NCBI RefSeq assembly: GCF_900099805.1
Contig: NZ_FNDR01000007.1
Coordinates: 283,271-347,270, forward strand
Direction: 5' to 3'
DNA from: Variovorax sp. OV700
Lineage (GTDB): Bacteria > Pseudomonadota > Gammaproteobacteria > Burkholderiales > Burkholderiaceae_C
DNA: 64,000 nucleotides
Shown here: positions 17,565 to 25,784 of the stretch, piece after piece
Layout: the number at the start of each line of letters is the position of its first letter
Position numbering within the stretch: the stretch's first letter is position 1
The notes under the pieces: model-generated
What the model was told of the DNA's origin: nothing
Database searches by the model: none
The model's input: only the letters and a program-made list of their open reading frames with translations
Translations under genes and position numbers: made by a program

Positions 17565-18197
17565 ATGACGGAAGTACCTGAAACCGTGGTTTGCCCGGGC
17601 TGCGATGCGGTCTTCAGCCGTGCGCCCCTGCAGCCGCGCGAGGTGTCGCGCTGCGCCCGCTGCGGCACCGAGCTCTACCGCCATCCGGGCGACCAGCACC
17701 GCCGCATCCTGCCGCTCACCGTGGCGTGCCTGATCATGTTCGCCATTGCCAACCTGTTTCCGATCGTCGAGATCGAGCTCCAGGGCCTGCGCAGCCAGAC
17801 CACGCTGGCCGGCGCCGTGATGGTTTTGAGCACGGAGGGCATGTCGCTGGTTGCGCTGCTGGTGCTGGCGACAACGCTTCTTTTTCCGTTGCTGCAGCTG
17901 TGCATCCTGGCCTACCTGCTGATTCCGCTCCAGCGCGAACACCGGCCGGCGGGCTTTGCCATTCTGGTGCGCGCCATGCAGATGCTGCGGCCCTGGGGAA
18001 TGATCGAAGTGTTCCTGCTCGGCGTGCTGGTGGCCATCGTGAAGCTGTCGAGCATGGCCACGGTGGTGGCCGGACCGGCGCTCTGGGCCTTCATGGCATT
18101 GACGGTCATGCTGACCGCCGTGCTCTCGTTCAATCCCAATGCCTTCTGGGAAATGACTTTCCGGCCGCCCGGCGAGCCCGAGGAGGAGGCGGCGTGA
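17565..18197 (+). CDS. pqiA: Paraquat-inducible protein A, first half-protein
   Basis: 210 residues. A zinc-ribbon-like N-terminus (CPGCDAVF, then CARCGTEL) precedes four membrane helices (about 43-63, 85-120, 140-165, 170-195), with the PqiA signature FAIANLFPIVEIELQG. E. coli PqiA is about 417 residues with two such domains; here the domains are two genes. PqiA works with the MCE protein PqiB and lipoprotein PqiC in moving lipids or maintaining the envelope between inner and outer membranes. The TGA overlaps the GTG of the next gene (GTGA), so translation is coupled. Confidence 0.9.
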   Translation: MTEVPETVVCPGCDAVFSRAPLQPREVSRCARCGTELYRHPGDQHRRILPLTVACLIMFAIANLFPIVEIELQGLRSQTTLAGAVMVLSTEGMSLVALLVLATTLLFPLLQLCILAYLLIPLQREHRPAGFAILVRAMQMLRPWGMIEVFLLGVLVAIVKLSSMATVVAGPALWAFMALTVMLTAVLSFNPNAFWEMTFRPPGEPEEEAA

Positions 18198-18913
18198 TCG
18201 GCCCCTTCCGCCCGGTTGAAGATGACCAGGACGAAGCGCCGGTGGCAACGGCCGCCTCGCTTGGCCTCCTGGCCTGTCCGCATTGCGATGCCGTCTGGCG
18301 CGATGCCCGGGAGGGTGAGCCCTGCGGCCGCTGCGGCACGCATCTGTACACGCGCAAGCCCTACAGCCTGAACCGCACCTGGGCCTTCCTGATCGCGGCC
18401 TGCATCATGTACATACCGGCCAACCTGCTGCCGGTGATGATCACGCGCACGCTGTTCGGCGCGCAGTACGACACCATCCTGAGCGGCGTGATCTATTTCT
18501 GGGTGTCGGGCGCCTACGGGCTCGCGGCCATCATCTTCATCGCGAGCTTCCTGGTGCCGCTGTTCAAGCTCACGGTGTTGATCCTGCTTGCCTTGCTGGC
18601 GCAGCGCGCAAGCGGCTGGCGGCGGCCCGAGCGGGCCAAGCTCTATCACATCATCGAAGTCATCGGCCGCTGGTCGATGCTCGACGTGTTCGTGGTGTCG
18701 CTCCTCACCGGGCTGGTGCAGATCCAGGGTTTTGCGGTCATCAACGCAGGCGTGGGCATTGCGGCATTCGGGTCGGTGGTGGTGCTGACCATGCTGGCCT
18801 CGCTGAGCTTCGATCCGCGGCTATCGTGGGACAGCAGGAAGCAGCAGGAAGCCGAGCGAGAACATGAACCCGAGCAACCGCTACGCGACAACAGGGAAGA
18901 AAAGCCAGCATGA
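18194..18913 (+). CDS. pqiA: Paraquat-inducible protein A, second half-protein
   Basis: 239 residues from a GTG at 18194 that overlaps the stop of the first half-protein by four bases. It repeats the same plan: zinc-ribbon cysteines (CPHCDAVW, then CGRCGTHL) and four helices, with the family sequence MYIPANLLPVMITRTLFG, then GVIYFW. The C-terminal 35 residues are charged and cytoplasmic. The start is set by overlap and by the conserved position of the first cysteine pair. Its stop overlaps the pqiB ATG (ATGA). Confidence 0.9.
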   Translation: MIGPFRPVEDDQDEAPVATAASLGLLACPHCDAVWRDAREGEPCGRCGTHLYTRKPYSLNRTWAFLIAACIMYIPANLLPVMITRTLFGAQYDTILSGVIYFWVSGAYGLAAIIFIASFLVPLFKLTVLILLALLAQRASGWRRPERAKLYHIIEVIGRWSMLDVFVVSLLTGLVQIQGFAVINAGVGIAAFGSVVVLTMLASLSFDPRLSWDSRKQQEAEREHEPEQPLRDNREEKPA

Positions 18914-20553
18914 GTGACGAAGAAGCCAGACCCAATCACAAACCGGCCCCGACGGGCCTCCCTCCGCCGCGCGTGGTGCGACGGCGCGAATGGCTGCCCT
19001 CGCTGATCTGGCTGATTCCCATCGTCGCCGCGCTGGTCGGCGTGATGCTGATCGTCAAGATCCTGATGGAGCGCGGGCCCGAGATCGTGCTCACCTTCGA
19101 GACCGCGGAGGGGCTGGAGGCCAACAAGACGGCCGTCAAGTACAAGGACGTGCAGATCGGCACGGTGCAGAGCCTGCGGCTTGCGCGCGACCGCTCGCAC
19201 GTGCGCGTGCAGGTGCAGCTCAACAAGGAAGCCGAAGGCTTCACCGCCGAAGACTCGCGCTTCTGGGTGGTGCGGCCCCGGCTCGACACCTCCGGCATTT
19301 CCGGCCTGGGCACCTTGCTGTCGGGCGCCTACATCGGCGCCGATGCCGGCGTGTCGAAGGAGACCGCGAGCGAGTTCAAGGGGTTGGAGGTGCCGCCCAT
19401 CGTCACGCGCGATGCCTCGGGCCAGCAGTTCTTGCTGCGCGCCACCGACATCGGCTCGCTCGACGTGGGATCGCCGGTGTATTTCCGGCGCATCAAGGTC
19501 GGCCAGGTGGCGGCCTACCAGCTCGACGGCGACGGCCGGGGCGTGACGCTGCGCGTCTTCGTCAACGCGCCGTACGACAAGTTCGTGGGCGTCAACACGC
19601 GCTTCTGGCAGGCCAGCGGCATCGATGCGCAGCTGAGCGCCAGCGGCTTCACGCTGCGCACGCAATCGCTGGCCACCATCCTGCTCGGCGGCATCGCCTT
19701 CAAGGCGCCGGACGACGCCATGGGGCCGCTGGCCAAGGAGAACACGGCCTTCACGCTCGCGGAAGACGAGACCACGGCCATGAAGGAGCCCGATGGTCCG
19801 CCGCAAACGCTGCTGATGTACTTCAACCAATCGCTGCGCGGCCTCTCGCCGGGCGCACCGGTCGACTTCCGCGGCGTTGTGATCGGCGAGGTCAAGTCGA
19901 TCGGCGTGGAGTTCGACCGCGCCGAGCGCGAGTTCCGCATGCCGGTGCTGGTGCAGGTGTACCCCGACCGGCTGCGCCGCCGCGCGGGCGAAACCGGGGA
20001 GGAGTCGCGTGCCACGCAACAGGAGCGCCTGCGGTTCCTGACCGAGAAGGGGCTGCGAGCCCAGCTGCGCAACGGCAATCTGCTGACCGGCTCGGTCTAC
20101 GTTGCGCTCGACTTCTTCCCGAAGGCGCCGCCGGCGAAGATCAACCTCGAGAAGAGCCCGATCGAGCTGCCCACCATTGCCAACAGCCTCGACGAAATCC
20201 AGTCGCAGGTGCAGGAAATTGCGAGCAAGCTCAACAAGGTGCCTTACGAGCAGATTGCGGGCGACCTGCGCACCACGCTCGCCGCCCTCAACAAGACGCT
20301 GGCCAGCACGGAGCAGGCGGTAACCCGCATCAACACCGACGTGACGCCCGAGCTCACCGCCGCCATGAAGGACGTGCGCAAGACCGTCAACAACGCCGAG
20401 CGCACGCTGGCCGACGATTCTCCGCTGCAGCAGGACATGCGCCAGACGCTGCGCGAGCTGACCCGTGCCGCGGGTTCGGTGCGCGTGTTGACGGACTATC
20501 TCGAACGCCATCCCGAGTCGCTTCTGCGCGGCAAACCGGACGACAAGAAATGA
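18910..20553 (+). CDS. pqiB: MCE/MlaD-domain intermembrane transport protein PqiB
   Basis: 547 residues, matching E. coli PqiB in length. One N-terminal membrane helix (SLIWLIPIVAALVGVMLIV) is followed by three MCE domains: the first about residues 45-140 (ITFETAEGLEANKTAVKYKD-like start), the second about 155-260 (GSLDVGSPVYFRRIKVGQV) and the third about 290-410 (LSPGAPVDFRGVVIGEVKSI). A long helical C-terminus (about 420-547) would form the needle-like tube described for PqiB. It spans the periplasm from the inner membrane, forming a channel for lipids with PqiA and PqiC. Overlaps both neighbours by four bases, so the four pqi genes are one coupled operon. Confidence 0.94.
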   Translation: MSDEEARPNHKPAPTGLPPPRVVRRREWLPSLIWLIPIVAALVGVMLIVKILMERGPEIVLTFETAEGLEANKTAVKYKDVQIGTVQSLRLARDRSHVRVQVQLNKEAEGFTAEDSRFWVVRPRLDTSGISGLGTLLSGAYIGADAGVSKETASEFKGLEVPPIVTRDASGQQFLLRATDIGSLDVGSPVYFRRIKVGQVAAYQLDGDGRGVTLRVFVNAPYDKFVGVNTRFWQASGIDAQLSASGFTLRTQSLATILLGGIAFKAPDDAMGPLAKENTAFTLAEDETTAMKEPDGPPQTLLMYFNQSLRGLSPGAPVDFRGVVIGEVKSIGVEFDRAEREFRMPVLVQVYPDRLRRRAGETGEESRATQQERLRFLTEKGLRAQLRNGNLLTGSVYVALDFFPKAPPAKINLEKSPIELPTIANSLDEIQSQVQEIASKLNKVPYEQIAGDLRTTLAALNKTLASTEQAVTRINTDVTPELTAAMKDVRKTVNNAERTLADDSPLQQDMRQTLRELTRAAGSVRVLTDYLERHPESLLRGKPDDKK

Positions 20554-21182
20554 AGAAGAAAAAACCGTTCCTGCTTGCTGCTGCAGCAGCAGTGCTGATC
20601 GTTCTGGCAGGCTGCGCGAGCAAGCCCGACAACTACTACACGCTGGCAAGCACGGTGCCGGCTGCGGAGGCGGCGCCTTCGACCATCGGCAGCGCCGCGC
20701 CCCTCTACATCGAGCTGGCACCGGTGGCCGTGCCCGAGCGGCTCGCAAGGCCGCAGATGGTGGTGGGCCGACCGAATGGCGGCGTGCAGGTCGACGTGCT
20801 CGAGCAGCACCGCTGGGCCGCGTCGTTCGAGAACGAACTGCAGGACGCGCTTGCCAGCGGCATTGCGGCGCGGCTTGGTGCGCTCGACGTCACGAAAGGC
20901 GGCCGGCAAGTGTCGCAGCCTGTGTGGCGCATCGCGGTGCAGGTGCGCCAGTTCGATGCGATCGACGGCGGCCGCGTGGAGGCGGGCTTCAACTGGACGC
21001 TGCGGCGCTCCGACGAGACCCGCACGATGGTGTGCCAGCTGAACGTGGGTGAGCCGGTTGCAAGCGGTATCGATGCGGTGGCGCAAGGCGCGCAGCGCGT
21101 GACCGCGGCAGCGGCGGCGGCCATTGCCCGCAGCGTGAGCGCGGCGCGAACGAACGCGGCAGCGACCGCATGCATGCCCTGA
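20550..21182 (+). CDS. pqiC: PqiC-like outer-membrane lipoprotein
   Basis: 210 residues. The signal peptide MKKKKPFLLAAAAAVLIVLAGC ends in a lipobox LAGC. The mature part has the ABC-type auxiliary lipoprotein (PqiC/YmbA) pattern: YYTLAS after the cysteine, PLYIELAPVAVPERLARPQMVVG, and HRWAASFENELQDAL. It is thought to anchor the tip of PqiB at the outer membrane. The C-terminal 40 residues are alanine-rich. Overlaps pqiB by four bases; last gene of the operon, followed by a strong inverted-repeat structure that may stop transcription. Confidence 0.92.
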   Translation: MKKKKPFLLAAAAAVLIVLAGCASKPDNYYTLASTVPAAEAAPSTIGSAAPLYIELAPVAVPERLARPQMVVGRPNGGVQVDVLEQHRWAASFENELQDALASGIAARLGALDVTKGGRQVSQPVWRIAVQVRQFDAIDGGRVEAGFNWTLRRSDETRTMVCQLNVGEPVASGIDAVAQGAQRVTAAAAAAIARSVSAARTNAAATACMP

Positions 21183-21188
21183 TTTCTT

Positions 21189-21305
21189 TCTCCCTCCCCC
21201 TCTGGGGGAGGGCAGGGGTGGGGGCACGGCGGCGGTCGTTGCAAGCATGGGCGACCAATTGGTAGCAGCCCCCATCCCAACCTTCCCCCAAAGGGGGAAG
21301 GAGCA
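21189..21305. repeat. Compound inverted-repeat element with two hairpins
   Basis: Two 9-bp perfect hairpins sit at the ends: CCCTCCCCC-TCT-GGGGGAGGG (21192-21212) and CCTTCCCCC-AAA-GGGGGAAGG (21281-21301). The arms next to them (GGCAGGGGTGGGGGC and GCCCCCATCCCAACC) also pair imperfectly, so the whole piece is a large inverted repeat with a 40-bp centre. It fills the gap between pqiC and the next MFS gene. It resembles the intergenic extragenic-palindrome elements common in GC-rich betaproteobacteria and may act as a terminator in both directions. Confidence 0.6.
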
Positions 21306-21335
21306 AGACCGCAATTGCATAAATCGGAGATCACC

Positions 21336-22937
21336 ATGGCACAGATCGGAAAGGCGCCCTGCGACGACACGCTGATCCTGCATGGCACCGGGTCACAGGA
21401 GGGCGCCTGCCCCGATGCCTCCAAGCCCTGGGTGCTGGCCGCGGCCATCGTGGGCTCGAGCATGGCCTTCATCGACGGCACGGTCGTCAACGTGGCGCTG
21501 CCGGCCATCCAGGCCGACCTGCGCGCCACGGCGTTCCAGGCGCAATGGGTGGTCGAGAGTTATGCCTTGCTTCTCGCGGCGCTGCTGCTGGTAGGCGGCG
21601 CGCTCGGCGACCATTTCGGCCGGCGCCGCATCTTCGCGATCGGCGTGGGGATCTTCGCCATCGCCTCGGTGGCCTGCGGGCTTTCGGGCAACGTGCAGCA
21701 ACTGATTGCCGCGCGCGCGGCGCAGGGCATCGGCGGCGCCTTGCTGGTGCCCGGCAGCCTCGCGCTCATCAGCGCCGCATTTCCGGAGAAGGAGCGCGGC
21801 AAGGCCATCGGCACCTGGTCGGGCTTCAGCGGCATCACGGCGGCCGCGGGGCCGGTGCTTGGCGGCTTCCTGGTCGATCATTTCTCGTGGGCCTGGGCCT
21901 TTCTCATCAACGTGCCGATGGCGCTGCTCGTGATGTGGATCGTGTGGCGCCACGTGCCCGAAAGCCATGGCTCCTCGGCCAGCGGCGGGCTCGACTTTTT
22001 CGGCGCGCTGCTGGCCACCGCCGGGCTCGGCGGCATCGTCTATGCGTTCATCGAGGCGCCCACGCAGCACTGGAATTCGCCCGCGGTGCTGGCGGCACTG
22101 GCCATCGGCATCGTGGGCAGCGCGGCCTTCATTGCCGCGGAACGCAAGGCACGCACGCCGATGCTGCCGCTGGCCCTGCTGCGCATCGGCAACTTCAGCG
22201 GTGCCAACCTGCTGACCTTGTTGCTCTACGCGGCGCTGGGTGGCGGGTTGTACTTCTTCCCGCTCAACCTGATCCAGGTGCAAGGCTACTCGGCCACGGC
22301 GGCTGGCGCCGCGCTGCTGCCGTTCATCCTCATCATGTTCGCGCTCTCGCGCTGGGCCGGCCAGCTGGTCGACCGCTTCGGACCGCGTCTGCCGCTGGTC
22401 ATCGGCCCCGCGATTGCCGCGGTGGGCTTTGCACTGTTCGCGGTGCCCGGTGTCGGCGCGAGCTACTGGAGCGGCTTCTTTCCCGCAGTAGTGGTGCTGG
22501 GCTTCGGCATGACCGTGACGGTGGCACCGCTCACCACCACCGTGATGAATGCGGTGGGGCCCGAGCAGGCGGGCGTGGCCTCGGGCGTCAACAACGCGGT
22601 GTCTCGCGCGGCCGCGGTACTGGCCATCGCGGTGTTCGGCGCGGTCATGGCCTGGGCCTTCGACGGGGCCTTGACGGAGAGCCTGCGCGGGATGGGGGCC
22701 TCCGCACAGGTGTCGTCGTTTCTCGAAGGCGAGCGCAACAAGCTGGCCGGCGCCGCGCTGCCGCCGGGCGTGGATGCGGCCACCGCCGCGGCCTTGAAGC
22801 GCGCCGTGGCCGAATCCTTCGTGGCCGGCTTTCGCTGGGTGATGCTGCTGAGCGCCGGGCTGGCCGTGCTCAGTGCACTGAGCGCCTGGCTGATGATCGG
22901 CAGCGGGCCTGCCACCGAGCGCAAGGGCGGCGACTGA
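21336..22937 (+). CDS. MFS transporter, EmrB/QacA (DHA2) family
   Basis: 533 residues from the ATG at 21336 with GGAG six bases upstream; an earlier ATG at 21315 lies inside the repeat-adjacent sequence and lacks one. Fourteen-helix plan with SSMAFIDGTVVNVALPAIQ (helix 1), FQAQWVVESYALLLAALLLV, GDHFGRRRIFAIGV (motif A) and ARAAQGIGGALLVPGSLAL (motif B). LGFGMTVTVAPLTTTVMN and GVASGVNNAVSR are the motif C/late-helix signatures. A proton-driven exporter of unknown substrate. Convergent with the S9 peptidase gene, 16 bp apart. Confidence 0.92.
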   Translation: MAQIGKAPCDDTLILHGTGSQEGACPDASKPWVLAAAIVGSSMAFIDGTVVNVALPAIQADLRATAFQAQWVVESYALLLAALLLVGGALGDHFGRRRIFAIGVGIFAIASVACGLSGNVQQLIAARAAQGIGGALLVPGSLALISAAFPEKERGKAIGTWSGFSGITAAAGPVLGGFLVDHFSWAWAFLINVPMALLVMWIVWRHVPESHGSSASGGLDFFGALLATAGLGGIVYAFIEAPTQHWNSPAVLAALAIGIVGSAAFIAAERKARTPMLPLALLRIGNFSGANLLTLLLYAALGGGLYFFPLNLIQVQGYSATAAGAALLPFILIMFALSRWAGQLVDRFGPRLPLVIGPAIAAVGFALFAVPGVGASYWSGFFPAVVVLGFGMTVTVAPLTTTVMNAVGPEQAGVASGVNNAVSRAAAVLAIAVFGAVMAWAFDGALTESLRGMGASAQVSSFLEGERNKLAGAALPPGVDAATAAALKRAVAESFVAGFRWVMLLSAGLAVLSALSAWLMIGSGPATERKGGD

Positions 22938-22953
22938 GAAGAAAGCCCGGTAG

Positions 22954-25020
22954 CTACTGCCGCGGCATCAGCTCGTAGAAGTCGAACCCGTTGCTGCGGC
23001 CGCCGAGGCACACCGCCAGCGTGTCTTCGATCTTGCGCCATTGCGCCAGCCGGTTGCGCCATTTGCGCACGCTGTGGCCCTCGTCGGGAAAGCTCATGTA
23101 CTCGACCGGCCGGCCAAGCTTCTGGAGCGTGGCCACCACCTCGTCAGAATCCTGCCGCAGCACGCGCACGTCGTTGGCGCCGTGGATCACGAGCAGTGGC
23201 GCCGTGATGCGGTCGATCTGCGAGATGGGCGAATCCTGCAGCATGCGTTCGCGTTCCTCCGGCTTGCCGACGTCGCCGTAGAAAGCCGCGAAGTAGTGGC
23301 GGTTGCGCCAGAACGGCGGCCAGTTCTCGATCACGCGGGGCCAGTTGGCAACGCCCACCAGGTCGATGCCGCAGCGGTAGTCATGTGGCTTCTGGATGAG
23401 CTGGGTCAGCACGGAGAAACCGCCAAAGCTCGCGCCGAGCACGGCCATGCGCTTCGGGTCGGCCACGCCCTGGTCGATGGCCCACTGCACGGCTTCGGCA
23501 ATGTCGCGCTGAAGCCGGCCGCTGGTCTCGTGCGCGCCGGCCATCATGAAGGCGCGCCCGTAGCCAGCGGACCCGCGGTAGTTCACGTTGAGGACCGCAT
23601 AGCCCCGGTTCGCCAGCATCTGCGTGGGAGTCAAGCTCGCGGCTTGCCACGAGTCGCGGGTCCAGGGGCCGCCGTGAATGTTCACCACGAGCGGCGCGGG
23701 CCCTTGCACGCCGCGCGGCCGCACGAGATAGCCATGGACCTCGAGACCGTCGGACGCCTTGAACGAGAAGGGCTCCATGGGCGAGAAGAGGTCGGCGGTC
23801 GGCTCGCGCGGCGGCGTGAGCCGCGTGAGTTGCCCGCTTGCGCGGTCGAGCAGCAGCTCCACGGTTTCGTTCTCGGTGGTCGAACGCAGCACCATGCGGC
23901 GCTGGTCGTTGGCCATGCCCCCGGGGCGCGTGATGACGGGTTCGGCGTTCAGCCAGCCGCGCTCCCGGGCCGTCTTCACGGCACCGGCCACTTCGTTGCC
24001 CAGCGCGGCATCGAGATAGGCGATGCGCGGGCGACCGGGTTCCGAGACATACGCGAGCGGCGCTCCCTGCTGCGGCGGGAACACGCCGTAGTCGAGATCG
24101 ACCGCCGCATCTTCCGCCAGCAGCCGCTCCGCGCCGGTGGCCAGGTCGACTTCGACCATGGCGAGCTTGTCGCGGCCAACATTCGTCAACGTCCAGAGCC
24201 GCCCGGCGGCGAGGTCGATGCGCTGGGGCCAGAAGGAATCGAAAGCCTTCACCGTTCTGAAGGCGCGCCAGCCGCCGTCGGGCTGGCGCAGTTCCAGCAG
24301 CCGGTCGGAGCCGTCGGCGCTACCAAGCTGCCGCATGCGGCCCGCGAGTTCGCGCCGGGTGTCGATGAACCACGAGATCACGCGGCTGTCGGGTTCGCTG
24401 CGCGCAATCTCGCGCACGGTGCGCGTGCGGGCATCGCCTTCGAAAAGGTCCATGCTGGAGCGGTCGCGCTGGTTGTTCGCGAAGTAGAAGGTGGCGCTGC
24501 CAGGCGCGCCCCATCCCAGCATGGCCGAGCGCACGCCGGGCCAGGGCGTCACGGCCCAGGGCTTGGCACCCGGCGCCTCGGTGTCGAGCACGAAGATCTG
24601 CGTGTTCTCGTCGCCAGTGAAGTCCTTGAGGTAGGCCAGGTGGCGGCTGTCGGGCAGCCACGAGTAGGTGGGCCCGGACACGAAAGGCCGCGCCAGCGTG
24701 CCGGTCGCGAAGGTGCGGGTGCTGGCGCTACTGACCGTGGCAGCGTCGGCGGTCTTGCGCACGCCCAGGCCCACGTCGGTGCCGACGGTCTGCACCCACA
24801 CCAGCTGCAGCCCGTCGGGCGAGAGCACATGGCCGTTGACCGCGTCGACGTTGGCGACGAAGCGGCGCATGGGGACGAGCGGCGGCAGCGTGTTGTCCTG
24901 CCGCGCGGCAACCAGCGACGGGTGCGTGGGCCCGGTGGCGCAGCCGGAAAGAAGCGCGAGCGTGCCGCAGGCGGCCGCAAGAGCGATGCGCCAGCGGCTG
25001 GGGTTTCTGCTGTATCTCAT
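22954..25020 (-). CDS. S9-family prolyl-oligopeptidase-like lipoprotein
   Basis: 688 residues from the ATG at 25020. The signal peptide ends in a lipobox (LALLSGCAT), so the protein is lipid-anchored in the periplasm or outer membrane. Residues about 45-400 form a beta-propeller (repeated WLPDSRHLAYL- and ATFYFANNQRDRSS-like blades). The C-terminal alpha/beta hydrolase has the nucleophile Ser531 in LGASFGGFSV, acid in IHGANDVRVL and His in FPDEGHSV; VVNIHGGPWTRDSW is the oxyanion region. Likely cleaves short peptides, perhaps dipeptidyl or acylaminoacyl type. Divergent from the two-component regulator across a hairpin-rich gap. Confidence 0.92.
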   Translation of the reverse strand: MRYSRNPSRWRIALAAACGTLALLSGCATGPTHPSLVAARQDNTLPPLVPMRRFVANVDAVNGHVLSPDGLQLVWVQTVGTDVGLGVRKTADAATVSSASTRTFATGTLARPFVSGPTYSWLPDSRHLAYLKDFTGDENTQIFVLDTEAPGAKPWAVTPWPGVRSAMLGWGAPGSATFYFANNQRDRSSMDLFEGDARTRTVREIARSEPDSRVISWFIDTRRELAGRMRQLGSADGSDRLLELRQPDGGWRAFRTVKAFDSFWPQRIDLAAGRLWTLTNVGRDKLAMVEVDLATGAERLLAEDAAVDLDYGVFPPQQGAPLAYVSEPGRPRIAYLDAALGNEVAGAVKTARERGWLNAEPVITRPGGMANDQRRMVLRSTTENETVELLLDRASGQLTRLTPPREPTADLFSPMEPFSFKASDGLEVHGYLVRPRGVQGPAPLVVNIHGGPWTRDSWQAASLTPTQMLANRGYAVLNVNYRGSAGYGRAFMMAGAHETSGRLQRDIAEAVQWAIDQGVADPKRMAVLGASFGGFSVLTQLIQKPHDYRCGIDLVGVANWPRVIENWPPFWRNRHYFAAFYGDVGKPEERERMLQDSPISQIDRITAPLLVIHGANDVRVLRQDSDEVVATLQKLGRPVEYMSFPDEGHSVRKWRNRLAQWRKIEDTLAVCLGGRSNGFDFYELMPRQ

Positions 25021-25046
25021 GTTCCTCGTCCCTCTTGGATGTCTTG

Positions 25047-25108
25047 ATGCGCGGTCTTGTCCGCGCATGGATTCTGCCGGTGGCAACCTTTGGCTTTGCC
25101 AAAGGTTG
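25047..25108. promoter_or_regulatory. Two adjacent perfect hairpins in the S9 peptidase / response-regulator intergenic region
   Basis: ATGCGCGG-N6-CCGCGCAT (25047-25068) and CAACCTTTGGC-TTT-GCCAAAGGTTG (25084-25108; 11-bp perfect arms) lie between the divergent genes, the second ending 19 bp before the GTG of the response regulator. They could be operators of the regulator or a leader structure; the short TTT loop favours an RNA hairpin. No T-run follows, so an intrinsic terminator is unlikely. Confidence 0.5.
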
Positions 25109-25127
25109 GCTCGCGCACAATGGCCGG

Positions 25128-25784
25128 GTGCACATCCTGCTGATCGAAGACGACCTCGACCTTGGCCGCGCCTTGCAGGCCGCGCTCAAGGTCGAGGGTC
25201 TCAGCAGCGAATGGCGCCGGCGTGCGGCCGACGCGCCACGCGCGCTGGACGCCACCGTTTTCGATTGCGTGCTGCTCGACCTCTCGCTGCCCGACGGCAG
25301 CGGCCTGGACCTGCTCGCGCGCTGGCGGCGCGAGGGCAGCAGCCTTCCGGTCATCGTGATCACCGCGCGTTCGGCGGTGGAAGACCGGCTGGCAGGACTC
25401 GATGGCGGTGCGGATGATTTCGTCATCAAGCCCTTTGCCACCGCCGAGCTCATTTCCCGCATCCGCGCCGTGCTGCGCCGCTCGGCGCGGCAGGCCAGCG
25501 AGGTGTGGACCCTGGGCGCGCTGACCATCGAGCCGCGCCGCCACATGGCCTCGCTGAACGGTGAGCCGCTGGAGCTTTCGCCGCGCGAATTTCGGCTTCT
25601 GCTCGAACTGGCGCGCGAACCGGGCGCCGTGGTGGCCAAGGGTGCGCTCGCGCAAAAGCTGGAGCCGCTGGGCGAGCCCTTGGACTTTGCCGCGGTGGAA
25701 GTGCATGTGTCGAACTTGCGGCGCAAGATCGGCAGCGCGCTGGTGCACACGGTGCGCGGAGTGGGCTACATGCTCGCCTCATGA
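25128..25784 (+). CDS. OmpR/PhoB-family response regulator
   Basis: 218 residues from the GTG at 25128, chosen because it gives the standard receiver start (HILLIEDDLDLGRAL). Acid pocket E7/D8/D9, phospho-acceptor Asp51 (VLLDLSLPDGSG) and the lysine of FVIKPF are present. The C-terminal winged helix (about 125-218) has the OmpR pattern LSPREFRLLLELAREPG, then VEVHVSNLRRKIG and VRGVGYML. It resembles the QseB/TctD group. Its stop overlaps the sensor kinase ATG (ATGA), so the pair is translationally coupled. The signal is unknown. Confidence 0.93.
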   Translation: MHILLIEDDLDLGRALQAALKVEGLSSEWRRRAADAPRALDATVFDCVLLDLSLPDGSGLDLLARWRREGSSLPVIVITARSAVEDRLAGLDGGADDFVIKPFATAELISRIRAVLRRSARQASEVWTLGALTIEPRRHMASLNGEPLELSPREFRLLLELAREPGAVVAKGALAQKLEPLGEPLDFAAVEVHVSNLRRKIGSALVHTVRGVGYMLAS

